DNA of 64,000 bases from Streptomyces sp. NBC_01689 (GCF_036250675.1 NZ_CP109592.1:5580001-5644000); one strand, 5' to 3'; positions 7,604-16,696 are shown, counted from the first letter of the stretch. Notes: generated by a model not told the origin, from the sequence alone. Numbers and translations are program-made.

Positions 7604-8797
7604 ATGGACGCCCGTTTCACCCCCGAACAGGACGAGATCCGCCGTACCCTCCGGGACCTCCTGCTCAAGCGGTGCGGTCCCGACGAGGTGCGGGCGGCCG
7701 TGCGGACCGCCGCCGGACACGACCCGGGCCTGTGGGACACGTTCGCCCGGCAGCTCGGTCTGCCGGGGCTCGCCCTCCCCGAGCGGTACGGCGGAGTCGG
7801 CTGTTCGGTGACCGAACTCGCCCTCGCCTGCGAGGAGTCGGGGCGGGCTCTGGCCCCCTCGCCGCTGATCGCCACGGCCGTCCTGGCCGCCCCGCTGATC
7901 CTGGCCCTCGGCACCGAGGCCCAGCGTGCCGCGCTGCTGCCCCGGATCGCGGACGGCGGACTGACCGCGGCCCTCGTGGTGCCGGGCACCGGGCTGCCCA
8001 CCGCCCTGGGACTCGTCGGCGACCAGTACGGGGACTGGGCGGGCGGAGGCCGCGCCGGCGGGGTGCAGGCCCGCCGGGCCGACGGTGGCTGGCGCCTCTA
8101 CGGGCAGGCGGCCCATGTGCTCGACGGACACAGCGCACGGCTCCTGGTGGTGGCCGCGCACACCGGAGGGTTCACCGGATCACGGACGTCGCTGTTCCTC
8201 GTACGGGCGGGGGCCGAGGGGCTCGTGCGGGTGCGGCAGACCTCGCTGGACGAGACGAGGGCGCAGGCCCGCGTCGAGCTGCGGGACGTGGTGGCCGAGC
8301 CGCTGGGAGAAGACGGGGCCGACACGCTCGGCGCGCTGGCCGGCCTCGGCCGGAGCGCGGCCGCCGTACTGGCCGCGGAGGCCGTGGGCGCGGCCGACCG
8401 GGCCCTGGAACGGACCGTCGAGTACGTCCGGCAGCGGGAACAGTTCGGGCGGGCCATCGGGACCTTCCAGGCGGTCAAGCACCGCCTGGCGGACGTGTAC
8501 GTGCGGGTGCAGGCGGCGCGCTCGGCGGCCTACTACGCCGCCTGGAACGCCGGTGAGGACGGCGGCGGTGAACGGGTCGGGGGTCTCGCGCTCGCCCAGG
8601 CCCTGGAGGCGCTGCGGACCGCCGCGGCCGAGGGCATCCAGCTGCACGGGGGCATCGGCTTCACCTGGGAGCACGAGGCACACCTGTACTTCAAGCGGGC
8701 GTCCGGCGACGAGCTGCTCTTCGGGCCGGTGCACCGGCTGCGGGCGCACGCGGCCGACGACGCGCGCCTCTTCGAGGGCGGGGAGCTGGTGGTCTGA
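7604..8797 (+). CDS. Acyl-CoA dehydrogenase
   Basis: A 397-residue flavoenzyme of the acyl-CoA dehydrogenase family: an N-terminal helical domain (LPGLALPERYGGVGCSVTELALACEESGRAL), a short beta domain, and a C-terminal FAD/tetramer domain with REQFGRAIGTFQAVKHRLAD and QLHGGIGFTWEHEAHLYFKRA. It would introduce the alpha-beta double bond into an acyl-CoA. The second motif ends in WEHE, as in actinobacterial FadE paralogues of steroid-type pathways. ATG 7604 has a GGAGG-like site (AGGAGGGG) upstream. The stop overlaps the next gene by one base, so the Ddn-like protein is co-translated. Dyad 3 lies just upstream. Confidence 0.92.
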   Translation: MDARFTPEQDEIRRTLRDLLLKRCGPDEVRAAVRTAAGHDPGLWDTFARQLGLPGLALPERYGGVGCSVTELALACEESGRALAPSPLIATAVLAAPLILALGTEAQRAALLPRIADGGLTAALVVPGTGLPTALGLVGDQYGDWAGGGRAGGVQARRADGGWRLYGQAAHVLDGHSARLLVVAAHTGGFTGSRTSLFLVRAGAEGLVRVRQTSLDETRAQARVELRDVVAEPLGEDGADTLGALAGLGRSAAAVLAAEAVGAADRALERTVEYVRQREQFGRAIGTFQAVKHRLADVYVRVQAARSAAYYAAWNAGEDGGGERVGGLALAQALEALRTAAAEGIQLHGGIGFTWEHEAHLYFKRASGDELLFGPVHRLRAHAADDARLFEGGELVV

Positions 8798-9285
8798 TGG
8801 CCCGCGGAGCGTCCCCCGGGGTCCGGCTCGTGCGGAAGGTCTCCTCCACCCGTGCCTTCGCCCGCCTCGCACCCCGTCTGGTGCCCGCGGTGGACCGCGC
8901 GGTGCACCGCCTGACCCGCGGCAGGGTGCTGCTCAGCTCACGGATGCTGCCCGGCCTCGTCCTCACGGCGCGCGGTGCGCGCAGCGGGCTGACGCGGCGG
9001 ACACCGCTGGCCTGCCTGCCCGAGGGGACCGACGCGTCGAGCTGGCTGCTCGTCGGCTCCAACTTCGGCCGCGCGGACCATCCGGCGTGGACCGCCAATC
9101 TGCTGGCCCACCCGGACGCCGAGGTGAGCTGGAAGGGCGCGGACGTCCCGGTGACGGCCCGGCTGCTGGCGGGGGAGGAGCGGGACGCGGCCTGGCGGGC
9201 GGTGGTGGCGTTCTGGCCGCCGTACGCCACGTACCAGGCGCGGATCGGCCGCGAGATCCGGCTGTTCCGCGTCACGCGGCGCTGA
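8797..9285 (+). CDS. Ddn-like deazaflavin (F420)-dependent nitroreductase-family protein
   Basis: A 162-residue split-barrel protein of the nitroreductase-family deazaflavin-dependent group (DUF385/Ddn). Diagnostic segments are TARGARSGLTRRTPLACLPEG, VGSNFGRADHPAWTANLLAHPDAEVSW and the late VVAFWPPYATYQARI. Relatives use reduced F420 to reduce quinones, enones or nitro compounds. Translation starts at an ATG that overlaps the acyl-CoA dehydrogenase stop by one base, so it probably acts on the same pathway, for example reducing an enoyl or enone intermediate. FbiC at 34620 would supply the FO part of F420. Confidence 0.87.
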   Translation: MARGASPGVRLVRKVSSTRAFARLAPRLVPAVDRAVHRLTRGRVLLSSRMLPGLVLTARGARSGLTRRTPLACLPEGTDASSWLLVGSNFGRADHPAWTANLLAHPDAEVSWKGADVPVTARLLAGEERDAAWRAVVAFWPPYATYQARIGREIRLFRVTRR

Positions 9286-9305
9286 GGGCCCGAGCCGCCG
9301 GGCCC
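9286..9305. terminator. Hairpin after Ddn-like gene
   Basis: GGGCCCG and CGGGCCC form a 7-bp stem with a 6-base loop directly after the stop codon, between convergent genes. There is no T-run, as is common in Streptomyces. Confidence 0.45.
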
Positions 9306-9437
9306 GGAGGCACGGGGCGGAGCTGCGGTGGGGCCCGTACAGCGCAGCAGGCGGCAGCCCGCCGGAGTGGTCCGTCCGGTGCGGGGCCGCCGCCTGCATG
9401 ACAGGAGGTGGGGGCAGGGAAAAGAGGGAAGGGTCTC

Positions 9438-10085
9438 CTACTTGGCGGGCTTCTTCCCGGTCACGCCGAGGTGCACCAACAGCGCGAGATTCGGCTTGAG
9501 TTCAGCCTGCTTCACACCCCAGGTCTGGAAGCCCTTCTGGTGCGAGGCCACCGCCGCGAGCATCGCGACGAGCGAGCCGGCCATCGCGGCGGGGTTGACG
9601 TCCTTGTCGACCCTGCCCTTGGCCTGCAGCTCGGCGACCGTGTCCGTAAGGGAGTTGTTCACCGAGTTCAGGATCTTCATGCGGATCTTGTAGAACCGCT
9701 TGTCGCCCTCGGCGGCGCCCAGGTCGACCACGCGGAGGATGGCGTCGTTCTTCCGCCAGAACTCCAGGAACCCGTCCACGAGTTCCTGCGCGGTCTGCCA
9801 GCCGGCCTTGCCCGCCCAGGAGCGCCCGTCGAGCAGTTCGGTCAACCCGGCGCCCTCCGCGGCCATTTGCTCCGCGATCTCCAGGACGGCGCCTTCGACG
9901 TCCGGAAAGTACTGGTAGAAAGTCGCCGGTGAAGTGCCCGCCTTACGCGCGACATCAATGACTTTGACGTCCCGGTAGGGCGAGGAGCTGAGCATTTCGC
10001 TGAGGCAGTCGAGCAGTTTCTGCCTGGTCGCCTGCCCACGCCGACCGGCCACGCGGCCGTCGACGGTACGCACTTGTCCTGTCAT
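9438..10085 (-). CDS. TetR-family transcriptional regulator
   Basis: A 215-residue regulator. The N-terminal helix-turn-helix covers about residues 18-65, with GTSPATFYQYFPDVEGAVLEIAE as the recognition helix region; the rest is an all-helical ligand-binding domain. The sequence around TVDGRVAGRRGQATRQKLL is strongly conserved in actinobacteria, and as I recall the S. coelicolor orthologue is SCO4421 beside kbpA. It lies among the regulon genes and is one candidate for the protein that binds the CTGACG-N3-CGTCAG dyads. Its own start is overlapped by a weak version, CTGTCATGCCGTCAG at 10079-10093. That link is inference; a regulator encoded elsewhere is equally possible. Confidence 0.9.
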   Translation of the reverse strand: MTGQVRTVDGRVAGRRGQATRQKLLDCLSEMLSSSPYRDVKVIDVARKAGTSPATFYQYFPDVEGAVLEIAEQMAAEGAGLTELLDGRSWAGKAGWQTAQELVDGFLEFWRKNDAILRVVDLGAAEGDKRFYKIRMKILNSVNNSLTDTVAELQAKGRVDKDVNPAAMAGSLVAMLAAVASHQKGFQTWGVKQAELKPNLALLVHLGVTGKKPAK

Positions 10086-10260
10086 GCCGTCAGCTTACCG
10101 AGGGGTGATCGGAGCGCGATTCGGCCGACTGCAAATGGGGTGCGGTGGGGTGTTGTGGGGCGTGGGTGAGGTGTGAGATGGACGCCGCACGGCCCGTGGG
10201 GCCCCTTCGGCCGGCGCCCGCCACCGCGCGGGGTGCCCGGAACGCCGTTAACTTGGCCGC

Positions 10261-11013
10261 ATGGCCGTATCCCCGGCATCCGGCGCCTCCGACGCGTCCG
10301 GTGCCTTCCCCGAAGGCGTCCCCTGCTGGGTGGAAGCGCAGCTCCCCGACGTGGAGGCGGGCCGGCGCTTCTACGGCGAGCTGTTCGGCTGGACCTTCGG
10401 GGAGGGGTTCGGGCCGGCCGGGACCGGTGTGTGGGCGCGCCACCACGGAGAGCCCGTCGCCGCCCTGGCGCCCAAGGGGGACGGCCGGATGCCCACCGTC
10501 TGGACGGTGTACTTCGCCACCCCGGACGCCGCCGCGCTGGCCGCCCGGATCACCACGGCGGGCGGCGGCCTGATCACCGCGCCCACGCCGGTCGGCTCCT
10601 TCGGCACGACGGCCCTCGCCACCGACCCCGAGGGCGCCGTGTTCGGCCTGTGGCAGGCGGGTGACCATCCCGGCTTCGGCAAGCGGCACGTGCCGGGCTC
10701 GTTCTGCTGGGCCGAGCTGTACGCGCGGGACACCTGGGTCGTCGACGCGTTCTACGGTGCCCTCTTCCACGACGCCCTCTTCGGGGCCGACGCCTCGCCC
10801 GACGTCGGCCGGGCCCCCGTCCTCGACGTCTTCCCGGCGGAGATGCCACCGCACTTCCTGGTCCATTTCGGGGTCGAGGACGTCGAGGCGGTACTCGGAA
10901 CGGTGAACCGGCTCGGCGGCCGGGTCCAGGTGCCCGCCTTCGACACCTCGTACGGAAAAGTGGCCGTCGTCACCGACAATCAAGGGGCGTCGTTCGCCGT
11001 CATCCAGCGGTGA
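10261..11013 (+). CDS. kbpA: KbpA-like VOC/glyoxalase-fold protein, AfsK inhibitor
   Basis: A 250-residue protein made of two vicinal-oxygen-chelate (glyoxalase-like) halves: PCWVEAQLPDVEAGRRFYGELFGW in the first and SFCWAELYARDTWVVDAFYGALF in the second. Its size and its position directly upstream of afsK match KbpA, the AfsK-binding protein of S. coelicolor (about 252 residues), which binds unphosphorylated AfsK and restrains its autophosphorylation. An enzymatic VOC role is not excluded, since the fold also occurs in lyases and dioxygenases. The assignment rests on synteny, length and fold. Confidence 0.82.
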   Translation: MAVSPASGASDASGAFPEGVPCWVEAQLPDVEAGRRFYGELFGWTFGEGFGPAGTGVWARHHGEPVAALAPKGDGRMPTVWTVYFATPDAAALAARITTAGGGLITAPTPVGSFGTTALATDPEGAVFGLWQAGDHPGFGKRHVPGSFCWAELYARDTWVVDAFYGALFHDALFGADASPDVGRAPVLDVFPAEMPPHFLVHFGVEDVEAVLGTVNRLGGRVQVPAFDTSYGKVAVVTDNQGASFAVIQR

Positions 11014-11224
11014 ACGGCCCCGCCCGGTGGCGGTGAAGCTCCGTCCACCGGTGGGAAGAAGCCGTTATATCCCGAGACACCCCGATCCGCACCCGGGTTC
11101 GCAACCGGTGCCGCGGACAGGAAGAATCGGGGTGCGTGCCGCCAAGGCGGTGCGGTGGTGAGACGCTGCACGGGGCCGCGTTCACACGTGGATGACGTGG
11201 CTCGTACGGGGAGGTGGCAGGCAA

Positions 11225-13549
11225 GTGGTGGATCAGCTGACGCAGCACGATCCGCGTCGGATCGGGCCGTTCGAGGTGCTGGGGCGGCTGGGTGCCGGCG
11301 GCATGGGGCTGGTCTATCTCGCGCGTTCGGCCTCCGGCCGTCGGGTGGCGATCAAGACGGTCAGGACGGAGCTCGCCGAGGACCAGCTGTTCCGGGTGCG
11401 CTTCACCCGTGAGGTCGAGGCCGCGCGCGCGGTCTCCGGCTTCTACACGGCGGCCGTGGTCGACGCCGACCCGCGTGCCGCCGTGCCGTGGCTCGCCACC
11501 GCGTACGTCCCGGCGCCCTCCCTCGAGGAGATAGTGAACGAGTGCGGGCCGATGCCGGCCCAGGCGGTGCGCTGGCTGGCCGCGGGCGTCGCGGAGGCGC
11601 TGCAGTCCATCCACGGCGCGGGGCTCGTCCACCGTGACCTGAAACCCTCGAACGTCCTGGTGGTCGAGGACGGGCCGCGGGTCATCGACTTCGGCATCGC
11701 GTCCGGCGTCTCGAACACCCGTCTGACGATGACGAATGTGGCGGTCGGAACGCCCGCGTACATGTCACCCGAACAGGCGAAGGACTCGCGCAGCGTGACC
11801 GGCGCGAGCGACGTCTTCTCGCTCGGCTCGATGCTCGTCTTCGCCGCCACCGGACACGCGCCCTTCCACGGCGCGAACCCGGTCGAGACGGTCTTCATGC
11901 TCCTCCGCGAGGGACCCGACCTCGAAGGCCTCCCGGACGAGCTGAGGCCGCTGATCGAGTCCTGTATGCAGATGGAGGCGGCCGGCCGGCCCAATCCCGC
12001 CGACCTCCAGGCACAACTGGCTCCCCATCTGTTCGGCTCAGGTTCGGACGACAGCGGTACCGCGTCGGCCTGGCTGCCCGAGCGGGCGGTGGGCCTGATC
12101 GAGTCGCGCCGCGGGGGCCGTCCGCCGGTGAAGACCCAGCCGTCCGGCGGCCGCAGCGGCGGCGGCCGCCCGGTCGTGCCCCCGCCTCCGGCGCACGCTC
12201 CCGCGGTCGTCGGCGCGCCCGACACCGGTCCGGTGCGACTGGCCGGCGGCAAGGTGCCCATCGGCCCCGGGCCGCGGGTCGCCGACGCCCGTGCCGCCGC
12301 GGTGAAGGCCCCTCCTCCGGAGGCCGGCCTCGCCGCGTCCTGGTCCCGGCCGCGCGTCGGCGTCAACGGCGCCGACCCGGCACCGGTGCTCGCGCCGCCG
12401 CCCCCGCCGGACTCCCCGTCCGGCTGGCGTCCCTGGCGCTTCCGTATGTCGAACGACGTCTGGGGCACGCCCACGGTCGCGGGCGACCTCGTCTACGTCA
12501 CGTCCTTCGAGGTCCACGCGCTGGACGTGGCGACCGGCCGCCGCAGCTTCAAGACACGGGACGTGGCCTGGTCGATGGCGGTCGCGGACGGCCGTATCCA
12601 CGCCTCCGACGGACCGACGCTGTTCGCCCTGGAGGCCCGGGAGGGCGCCGATCTGTGGCGGCTGGCGACGGACGCCTGGGTCTACTCCCTCAAGGCCGAC
12701 CGGGGGACCGTCGTCACCGGGACGCGCGGGGGCGGTGTGCAGGCCTGGGAGGCCTCCAACGGCCAGAAACTCTGGGAGCTCACCGGCGCCCAGACCGACT
12801 TCGAGTCCCCGGAGGCGGGGCCCGCCGTGCACGACGGTACGGTCTTCGTCTGGAAGGACGCGCGGCTGCGCGCGCTGGAGGCCCGTACGGGCGAGGAACG
12901 CTGGTCGTACCCGATCGGCGACGCCGCGTCCTGCGGCGGCGTGCCGGTCCGGCTGACCCGGGCCGACGACGGCTACGTCTACATCTCCGCCGGCACCCGG
13001 GCGCTCGCCGTCGACGTGGCGAGCGGACATGTGCGCTGGCACTTCGAGGCGCCGGCGGTCTTCCTGTGCCCGCCGACCTTCGTACCGGGGCCCGCGGTCG
13101 CCGGCGGCGGGGTGTACCTCGCGGACTACCTCGGCACGGTGTACGCGCTCGACGCCACCGACGGACGCGACCGCTGGCGCATCGCGACGGAGGCCCGTGC
13201 CTCCATCGACCCGGTGCTCGTCGCCGCGGGGCACGTCCACGTCGGCAGCGGAAAGGGCCTGTACACCCTGGACGCGGTCACGGGCACGCCGAAGTGGCGT
13301 TTCCAGGCGGGCGGCGACATCGTGGGCGCGCCCGCCGTCGCCGAGGGCCGCATCCACTTCGGCTCCACGGACCATCTGCTGTACACGCTGAAGGCCGACG
13401 ACGGGCGCCTGCGCTGGAAGCTGGCGACCGGGGGCGAGATCACCGGCGCCCCCGTCGTCAAGGACGGTGTCGTGTACGCCTGCAGCAAGGACCGCTGTGT
13501 GTACGCCCTGGACGCGGAGAAGGGCACCGGGACGGCTCGCACGACGTGA
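11225..13549 (+). CDS. afsK: AfsK Ser/Thr protein kinase with C-terminal PQQ-type propeller
   Basis: With the GTG at 11225 (GGGGAGG 10 bases upstream) the protein has 774 residues, close to S. coelicolor AfsK. The kinase domain spans about residues 14-280: GRLGAGGMG loop (20-28), VAIK with Lys44, HRDLKPSN (136-143), DFGIAS (155-160). Thr168 falls in the activation loop, exactly where the known AfsK autophosphorylation site lies; this supports both the identity and the start. A Pro/Ala-rich linker (about 280-405) leads to a beta-propeller of PQQ-like repeats (YALDATDGRDRW, YTLDAVTGTPKW, YTLKADDGRLRW). AfsK phosphorylates AfsR at the membrane and links growth signals to antibiotic production. 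Unlike a compact afsK-afsS-afsR arrangement, about 5 kb of other genes separate it from afsS. Confidence 0.95.
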   Translation: MVDQLTQHDPRRIGPFEVLGRLGAGGMGLVYLARSASGRRVAIKTVRTELAEDQLFRVRFTREVEAARAVSGFYTAAVVDADPRAAVPWLATAYVPAPSLEEIVNECGPMPAQAVRWLAAGVAEALQSIHGAGLVHRDLKPSNVLVVEDGPRVIDFGIASGVSNTRLTMTNVAVGTPAYMSPEQAKDSRSVTGASDVFSLGSMLVFAATGHAPFHGANPVETVFMLLREGPDLEGLPDELRPLIESCMQMEAAGRPNPADLQAQLAPHLFGSGSDDSGTASAWLPERAVGLIESRRGGRPPVKTQPSGGRSGGGRPVVPPPPAHAPAVVGAPDTGPVRLAGGKVPIGPGPRVADARAAAVKAPPPEAGLAASWSRPRVGVNGADPAPVLAPPPPPDSPSGWRPWRFRMSNDVWGTPTVAGDLVYVTSFEVHALDVATGRRSFKTRDVAWSMAVADGRIHASDGPTLFALEAREGADLWRLATDAWVYSLKADRGTVVTGTRGGGVQAWEASNGQKLWELTGAQTDFESPEAGPAVHDGTVFVWKDARLRALEARTGEERWSYPIGDAASCGGVPVRLTRADDGYVYISAGTRALAVDVASGHVRWHFEAPAVFLCPPTFVPGPAVAGGGVYLADYLGTVYALDATDGRDRWRIATEARASIDPVLVAAGHVHVGSGKGLYTLDAVTGTPKWRFQAGGDIVGAPAVAEGRIHFGSTDHLLYTLKADDGRLRWKLATGGEITGAPVVKDGVVYACSKDRCVYALDAEKGTGTARTT

Positions 13550-13597
13550 GCGCGGGACCCCCCGAGTGGCTGCCGGGGCCGTGGGTAGGGTGACGGC

Positions 13598-14182
13598 ATG
13601 CAGACGCGGGGGCGCAGACTCAAGTTCACAGCGGTGTCGGCGATGGTGGTGCTGGCCCTGACCGGGTTCTCCACCGGCCGGCACGGCCACAGCCGCCACA
13701 GCGGGGGCGGGAGCGGGGGAGGCTGCAGCAGCTCCCGCCAGGACCACGACAGTTCGTCGTCGACCTCGGGCGGCGGCTCGTACGGCGGCGGTTCGTCCGG
13801 CGGTTCCTCGTACGGCTCCGGTTCGACCGACGACGGCACCGGCGGCACCTACCGGTCGCGGCCCACCCGCCGTTCCACGCCGACCTCGTCCGCCGGTGGC
13901 GGCCGGGCCCTGCAGAGCGGGACCGCGACCCTCGTGAGCTGCGCGTCCGAGAAGGCGCCCTACGCGACGGTCGAGGTCCGGAACCCGAACGGGCGAGCGG
14001 GCGGCTTCGTGGTGTCCGTCGCCTTCAAGGACCGCTCGGACGTCACCGTCGTCGGCGGCTCCGGGCGGGTGCGGGTCTCCGCGAACGGCAGGGCGACCGT
14101 CCGGGTGCCCGTCGGCAGCGCGGGTCTCGCCGGTTCCGTGGACCACTGCCGGGTCGAGCCGCGGGCCACGCCCGAGAGCTGA
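13598..14182 (+). CDS. Secreted low-complexity hypothetical protein
   Basis: A 194-residue protein with an N-terminal export signal (basic MQTRGRRLK, then a hydrophobic FTAVSAMVVLALTGF core), a Gly/Ser/Tyr/His-rich disordered middle (about 30-100), and a C-terminal region of about 90 residues that looks like a small beta-sandwich (VEVRNPNGRAGGFVVSVAF, VRVSANGRATVRVPVG). The latter contains two Cys (SCAS and DHCRV) that could form a disulphide outside the cell. No catalytic motif is seen. It follows afsK by 48 bases on the same strand and may be co-transcribed. Confidence 0.75.
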   Translation: MQTRGRRLKFTAVSAMVVLALTGFSTGRHGHSRHSGGGSGGGCSSSRQDHDSSSSTSGGGSYGGGSSGGSSYGSGSTDDGTGGTYRSRPTRRSTPTSSAGGGRALQSGTATLVSCASEKAPYATVEVRNPNGRAGGFVVSVAFKDRSDVTVVGGSGRVRVSANGRATVRVPVGSAGLAGSVDHCRVEPRATPES

Positions 14183-14195
14183 CGTCCCGCCGGGC

Positions 14196-14975
14196 TCAGC
14201 GTGTCCTGAACCCGTCCGGACGCCGGGCGGAGAACAGGTCCGCCTGCCGGTCCGGGGGCAGGTTGCCCAGGGAGATGAGGTGCGGGGACTGGGCGAACGC
14301 GTGGGCGCGGGCCGCCTCGTGGGCCGTCCACAGGGCGCGCACGGTGCCCTGCACCCCCTCCGGCGGGCAGGCCGCGACGGCCTCTGCGCACCGGACGGCC
14401 GCCGCCAACGCCGCTCCGGGAGCGGTGAGTTCGGAGACCAGCCCGATGTCGTGGGCACGCCGGGCGGACATCCGCTCGGCGGTCCCCATCAGCGCCATCC
14501 GCGCGGCCTCCCCGTACGGCATCCGGTGCGCCATGTACACCGACTCGTACGCGCTGACCATGCCGTACGTCGTGTGCGGATCGAAGAAGGTCGCGGTCTC
14601 GTCGGCGACGACGAACTCCGCCTCCCCGAGCAGATAGAAGGCGCCCCCGCAGGCCATGCCGCGCACGGCGGCCACGACCGGCTTCCACAGGTCGTTGGCC
14701 TTGGGGCCGATGCGCAGGAGCGGATCGTCCACCATGAAGGGCGAGTCCGGCTGCGGCACCTCGGACGCACGGTCGAGCCCGGTGCAGAAGGCCCGCTCGC
14801 CCGCCCCGGTCAGGACGACGGCCCGCACGGAGTCGTCGAACCGGAACGCCCTCCAGGCCGAGGCGAGTTCGGCGGCGGTCTCGACATCGATCGCGTTCAG
14901 CCGGGCGGGCCGGTCCAGGGTGAGGACGGCGACACCGGTCTCCTCGTCGCGGGAGATCCGCAGCCCGCCGCTCAC
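14196..14975 (-). CDS. Enoyl-CoA hydratase/isomerase (crotonase family)
   Basis: A 259-residue crotonase-fold protein: TLDRPARLNAIDVETAAEL, AVVLTGAGERAFCTGLD and VVAAVRGMACGGAFYLLGEAEFVVA, the last holding the oxyanion-hole Gly segments. It would hydrate an enoyl-CoA or carry out a related step. The motif reads CTGLD where hydratases usually have SAGxD, and the usual Glu positions are not obvious, so specificity may differ. The GTG at 14975 overlaps the stop of the upstream DUF35 gene (GTGA). It is last in a three-gene operon, thiolase-DUF35-hydratase, running on the minus strand. Confidence 0.85.
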   Translation of the reverse strand: MSGGLRISRDEETGVAVLTLDRPARLNAIDVETAAELASAWRAFRFDDSVRAVVLTGAGERAFCTGLDRASEVPQPDSPFMVDDPLLRIGPKANDLWKPVVAAVRGMACGGAFYLLGEAEFVVADETATFFDPHTTYGMVSAYESVYMAHRMPYGEAARMALMGTAERMSARRAHDIGLVSELTAPGAALAAAVRCAEAVAACPPEGVQGTVRALWTAHEAARAHAFAQSPHLISLGNLPPDRQADLFSARRPDGFRTR

Positions 14976-15424
14976 GACCGCTCCAGAACCCACTGCGGCA
15001 GCCCCCCGGCACCGAACACGACCCGCACCCGCGCCCCGATCCGGATGCGGTCGGGCGCGAGGGAGCCCAGCGGGTCGCCGGGCCCGGCGACCAGGTTGCC
15101 GACCAGGCGGATGCGCGGGGCGTCGGCGAGTTCGACGACGGCCGCGTTGTACGGCACCAGGGCCGCGTACGCCGGAAGCAGGGGCGGGTGGGGGACGACG
15201 TACGACCAGACCCGGCCGAGCCCGCTCGTCAGGCGCCACCGGCTCCCGAAGGAACGGCAGTGCGGACAGCAGGGCCGGGGCGGGAAGCGCGGCTCGCCGC
15301 AGTCGGCACACGCCTGGATCCGCAGCTCTCCCCGGGCGGCGTACTCCCAGAAGGGCGCGCCGTCGGCGTCCACGACCGGCGGGAGCAGACCTTCCGCGGG
15401 GTCCGGGGTGGGGGCTCGGGTCAT
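14972..15424 (-). CDS. DUF35 OB-fold / zinc-ribbon acyl-CoA-associated protein
   Basis: A 150-residue protein with an N-terminal helix, a zinc ribbon (CADCG ... CCPHC) and a C-terminal OB fold (VWSYVVPHPPLLPAYAALVPYNAAVVEL). It sits 9 bases after the thiolase stop, the arrangement of Ltp2-type aldolase complexes, where the DUF35 protein pairs with the thiolase-fold subunit and may help present the CoA ester. Its stop overlaps the hydratase GTG. It is the second DUF35 protein in the window. Confidence 0.88.
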   Translation of the reverse strand: MTRAPTPDPAEGLLPPVVDADGAPFWEYAARGELRIQACADCGEPRFPPRPCCPHCRSFGSRWRLTSGLGRVWSYVVPHPPLLPAYAALVPYNAAVVELADAPRIRLVGNLVAGPGDPLGSLAPDRIRIGARVRVVFGAGGLPQWVLERS

Positions 15425-15433
15425 CTCGGCTCC

Positions 15434-16594
15434 TCAGGTTCGCAGCAGGACGGCGGAGGTGGGGACCCCTTCCCCGGCCGTGACCAGACAGGTGGCGGCG
15501 CCGGGCACCTGTGCGGTACTGGTCCCCCGCAGCTGCTTCACGCCCTCGGTGATGAGGTTGAAGCCGTGCACGTACGCCTCGCTGAGCCCGCCCCCGCCGG
15601 TGTTGAGCGGCAGCCGTCCGCCGATCTCCAGGGCGCCGCCCTCGGTGAAGGCGGCGCCCTCGCCGCGGCCGCAGAAGCCGTAGCCCTCCAGGGAGAGCGG
15701 TATGAGGGGCGTGAAGGCGTCGTAGATCTGGGCCACGTCGACGTCGTCCGGGGTGAAGTCGGCGTTCTTCCACAGGTGCCGGGCGGCGGTCCAGGCCGGG
15801 CCGGTGAGCGGGTCGTCGTTCCAGTAGTTGACCATGCCGTGGTGCTGGGCTGGCAGGCCCTGGGCGACGGAATGGACGTACACGGGCCGCCGCCGGCAGT
15901 CCCGGGCGCGTTCGGCCGACACGATCACGCAGGCCAGCGCCCCGTCCGTCTCCAGGCAGTTGTCAAAGAGACAGAGGGGTTCGCTGATCCAGCGGGAGGT
16001 CATGTACATCTCGCGGGTGAGCGGGCGGTCGTACATCATCGCGGCGGGGTTCTGGTTGGCCCGGTTGCGGCAGGCGAGCGCCACGTTGAAGAGATGGTCG
16101 CGGGTGGCGCCGTACTCGTGCATGTAGCGGCGCGCCAGCATGCCGATCTCGTCGGCGGGCCTGAGCAGCCCGAAGGGCCGCGTCCACTGCGCCGGGGTCG
16201 GGAGCTGGGCGACCGTGTTCCGCCACGGCCGGGGGCCGCTGCCGCGCTTGCGCGACCGCCAGGCGACCCCGACGCTCGCCTGCCCGGTGGCCACGGCGGC
16301 GGCGAGATGAGCGACCGTCGCGCACGAACCGCCGCCCCCGTACCCGACCTTGCTGAAGAAGGTGAGGTCCCCGAAGCCGAGCGCCTTGGCGACCTCGACC
16401 TCGTCGGTCTCCTCCATGGTGTACGAGGCCAGCCCGTCGACCTCGGAGGGCGCGATCCCCGCGTCGTCGAGAGCGGCCAGGATCGCGCGGCAGGCCAAGG
16501 TCTTCTCGGGCTCGGGGAGTTGCCGGGCGAAGGGGGTCTGGCCGATACCGACGACGGCCGTGGCGTCCTTGATCCCCGCCGTGCTCCGTGCCAT
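15434..16594 (-). CDS. Thiolase-fold protein (lipid-transfer / Ltp type)
   Basis: A 386-residue thiolase-superfamily protein: ATAVVGIGQTPFARQL at the start, YMHEYGATRDHLFNVALACR, VAQIYDAFTPLIPLSLEGYGFCGRGEG, and NTGGGGLSEAYVHGFNLI. In contrast to the product of 6310-7482 it has a Cys (C91, in GGGGSCATV) in the region of the thiolase nucleophile, though family members with DUF35 partners often act as retro-aldolases. It is first in the operon thiolase-DUF35-hydratase. Regulon dyad 4 lies 30 bases upstream, in a region shared with the divergent acyl-CoA ligase. Confidence 0.87.
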   Translation of the reverse strand: MARSTAGIKDATAVVGIGQTPFARQLPEPEKTLACRAILAALDDAGIAPSEVDGLASYTMEETDEVEVAKALGFGDLTFFSKVGYGGGGSCATVAHLAAAVATGQASVGVAWRSRKRGSGPRPWRNTVAQLPTPAQWTRPFGLLRPADEIGMLARRYMHEYGATRDHLFNVALACRNRANQNPAAMMYDRPLTREMYMTSRWISEPLCLFDNCLETDGALACVIVSAERARDCRRRPVYVHSVAQGLPAQHHGMVNYWNDDPLTGPAWTAARHLWKNADFTPDDVDVAQIYDAFTPLIPLSLEGYGFCGRGEGAAFTEGGALEIGGRLPLNTGGGGLSEAYVHGFNLITEGVKQLRGTSTAQVPGAATCLVTAGEGVPTSAVLLRT

Positions 16595-16624
16595 GGGCGC
16601 GCGCCTCCCTGCGTACCGGGGCTG

Positions 16625-16639
16625 CTGACAGTGCGTCAG
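16625..16639. promoter_or_regulatory. Regulon dyad 4: CTGACA-GTG-CGTCAG
   Basis: This dyad lies 30 bases before the thiolase start at 16594 and has one mismatch between arms. It is paired with dyad 5, with 27 bp between centres. Confidence 0.75.
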
Positions 16640-16651
16640 GCTACCGCTAAT

Positions 16652-16666
16652 CTGACGGGTAGTCAG
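16652..16666. promoter_or_regulatory. Regulon dyad 5: CTGACG-GGT-AGTCAG
   Basis: This dyad lies 30 bases before the GTG of the acyl-CoA ligase and is preceded by AAT, giving the extended ATCTGACG arm. With dyad 4 it divides the short divergent promoter region symmetrically. Confidence 0.75.
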
Positions 16667-16696
16667 CTAGCTGTCGTCGGTCCGGGGAGGCCTGCT

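Noticed and set aside
10079..10093. CTGTCATGCCGTCAG overlapping the start of the TetR gene at 10085, as a tenth regulon dyad
   Set aside because: Two of twelve arm positions differ and part of the site is the start codon, so chance similarity is likely; kept only as a hint of autoregulation.
12038..14458. An 806-codon minus-strand open frame opposite afsK
   Set aside because: Shadow of afsK; afsK has diagnostic kinase and propeller motifs.
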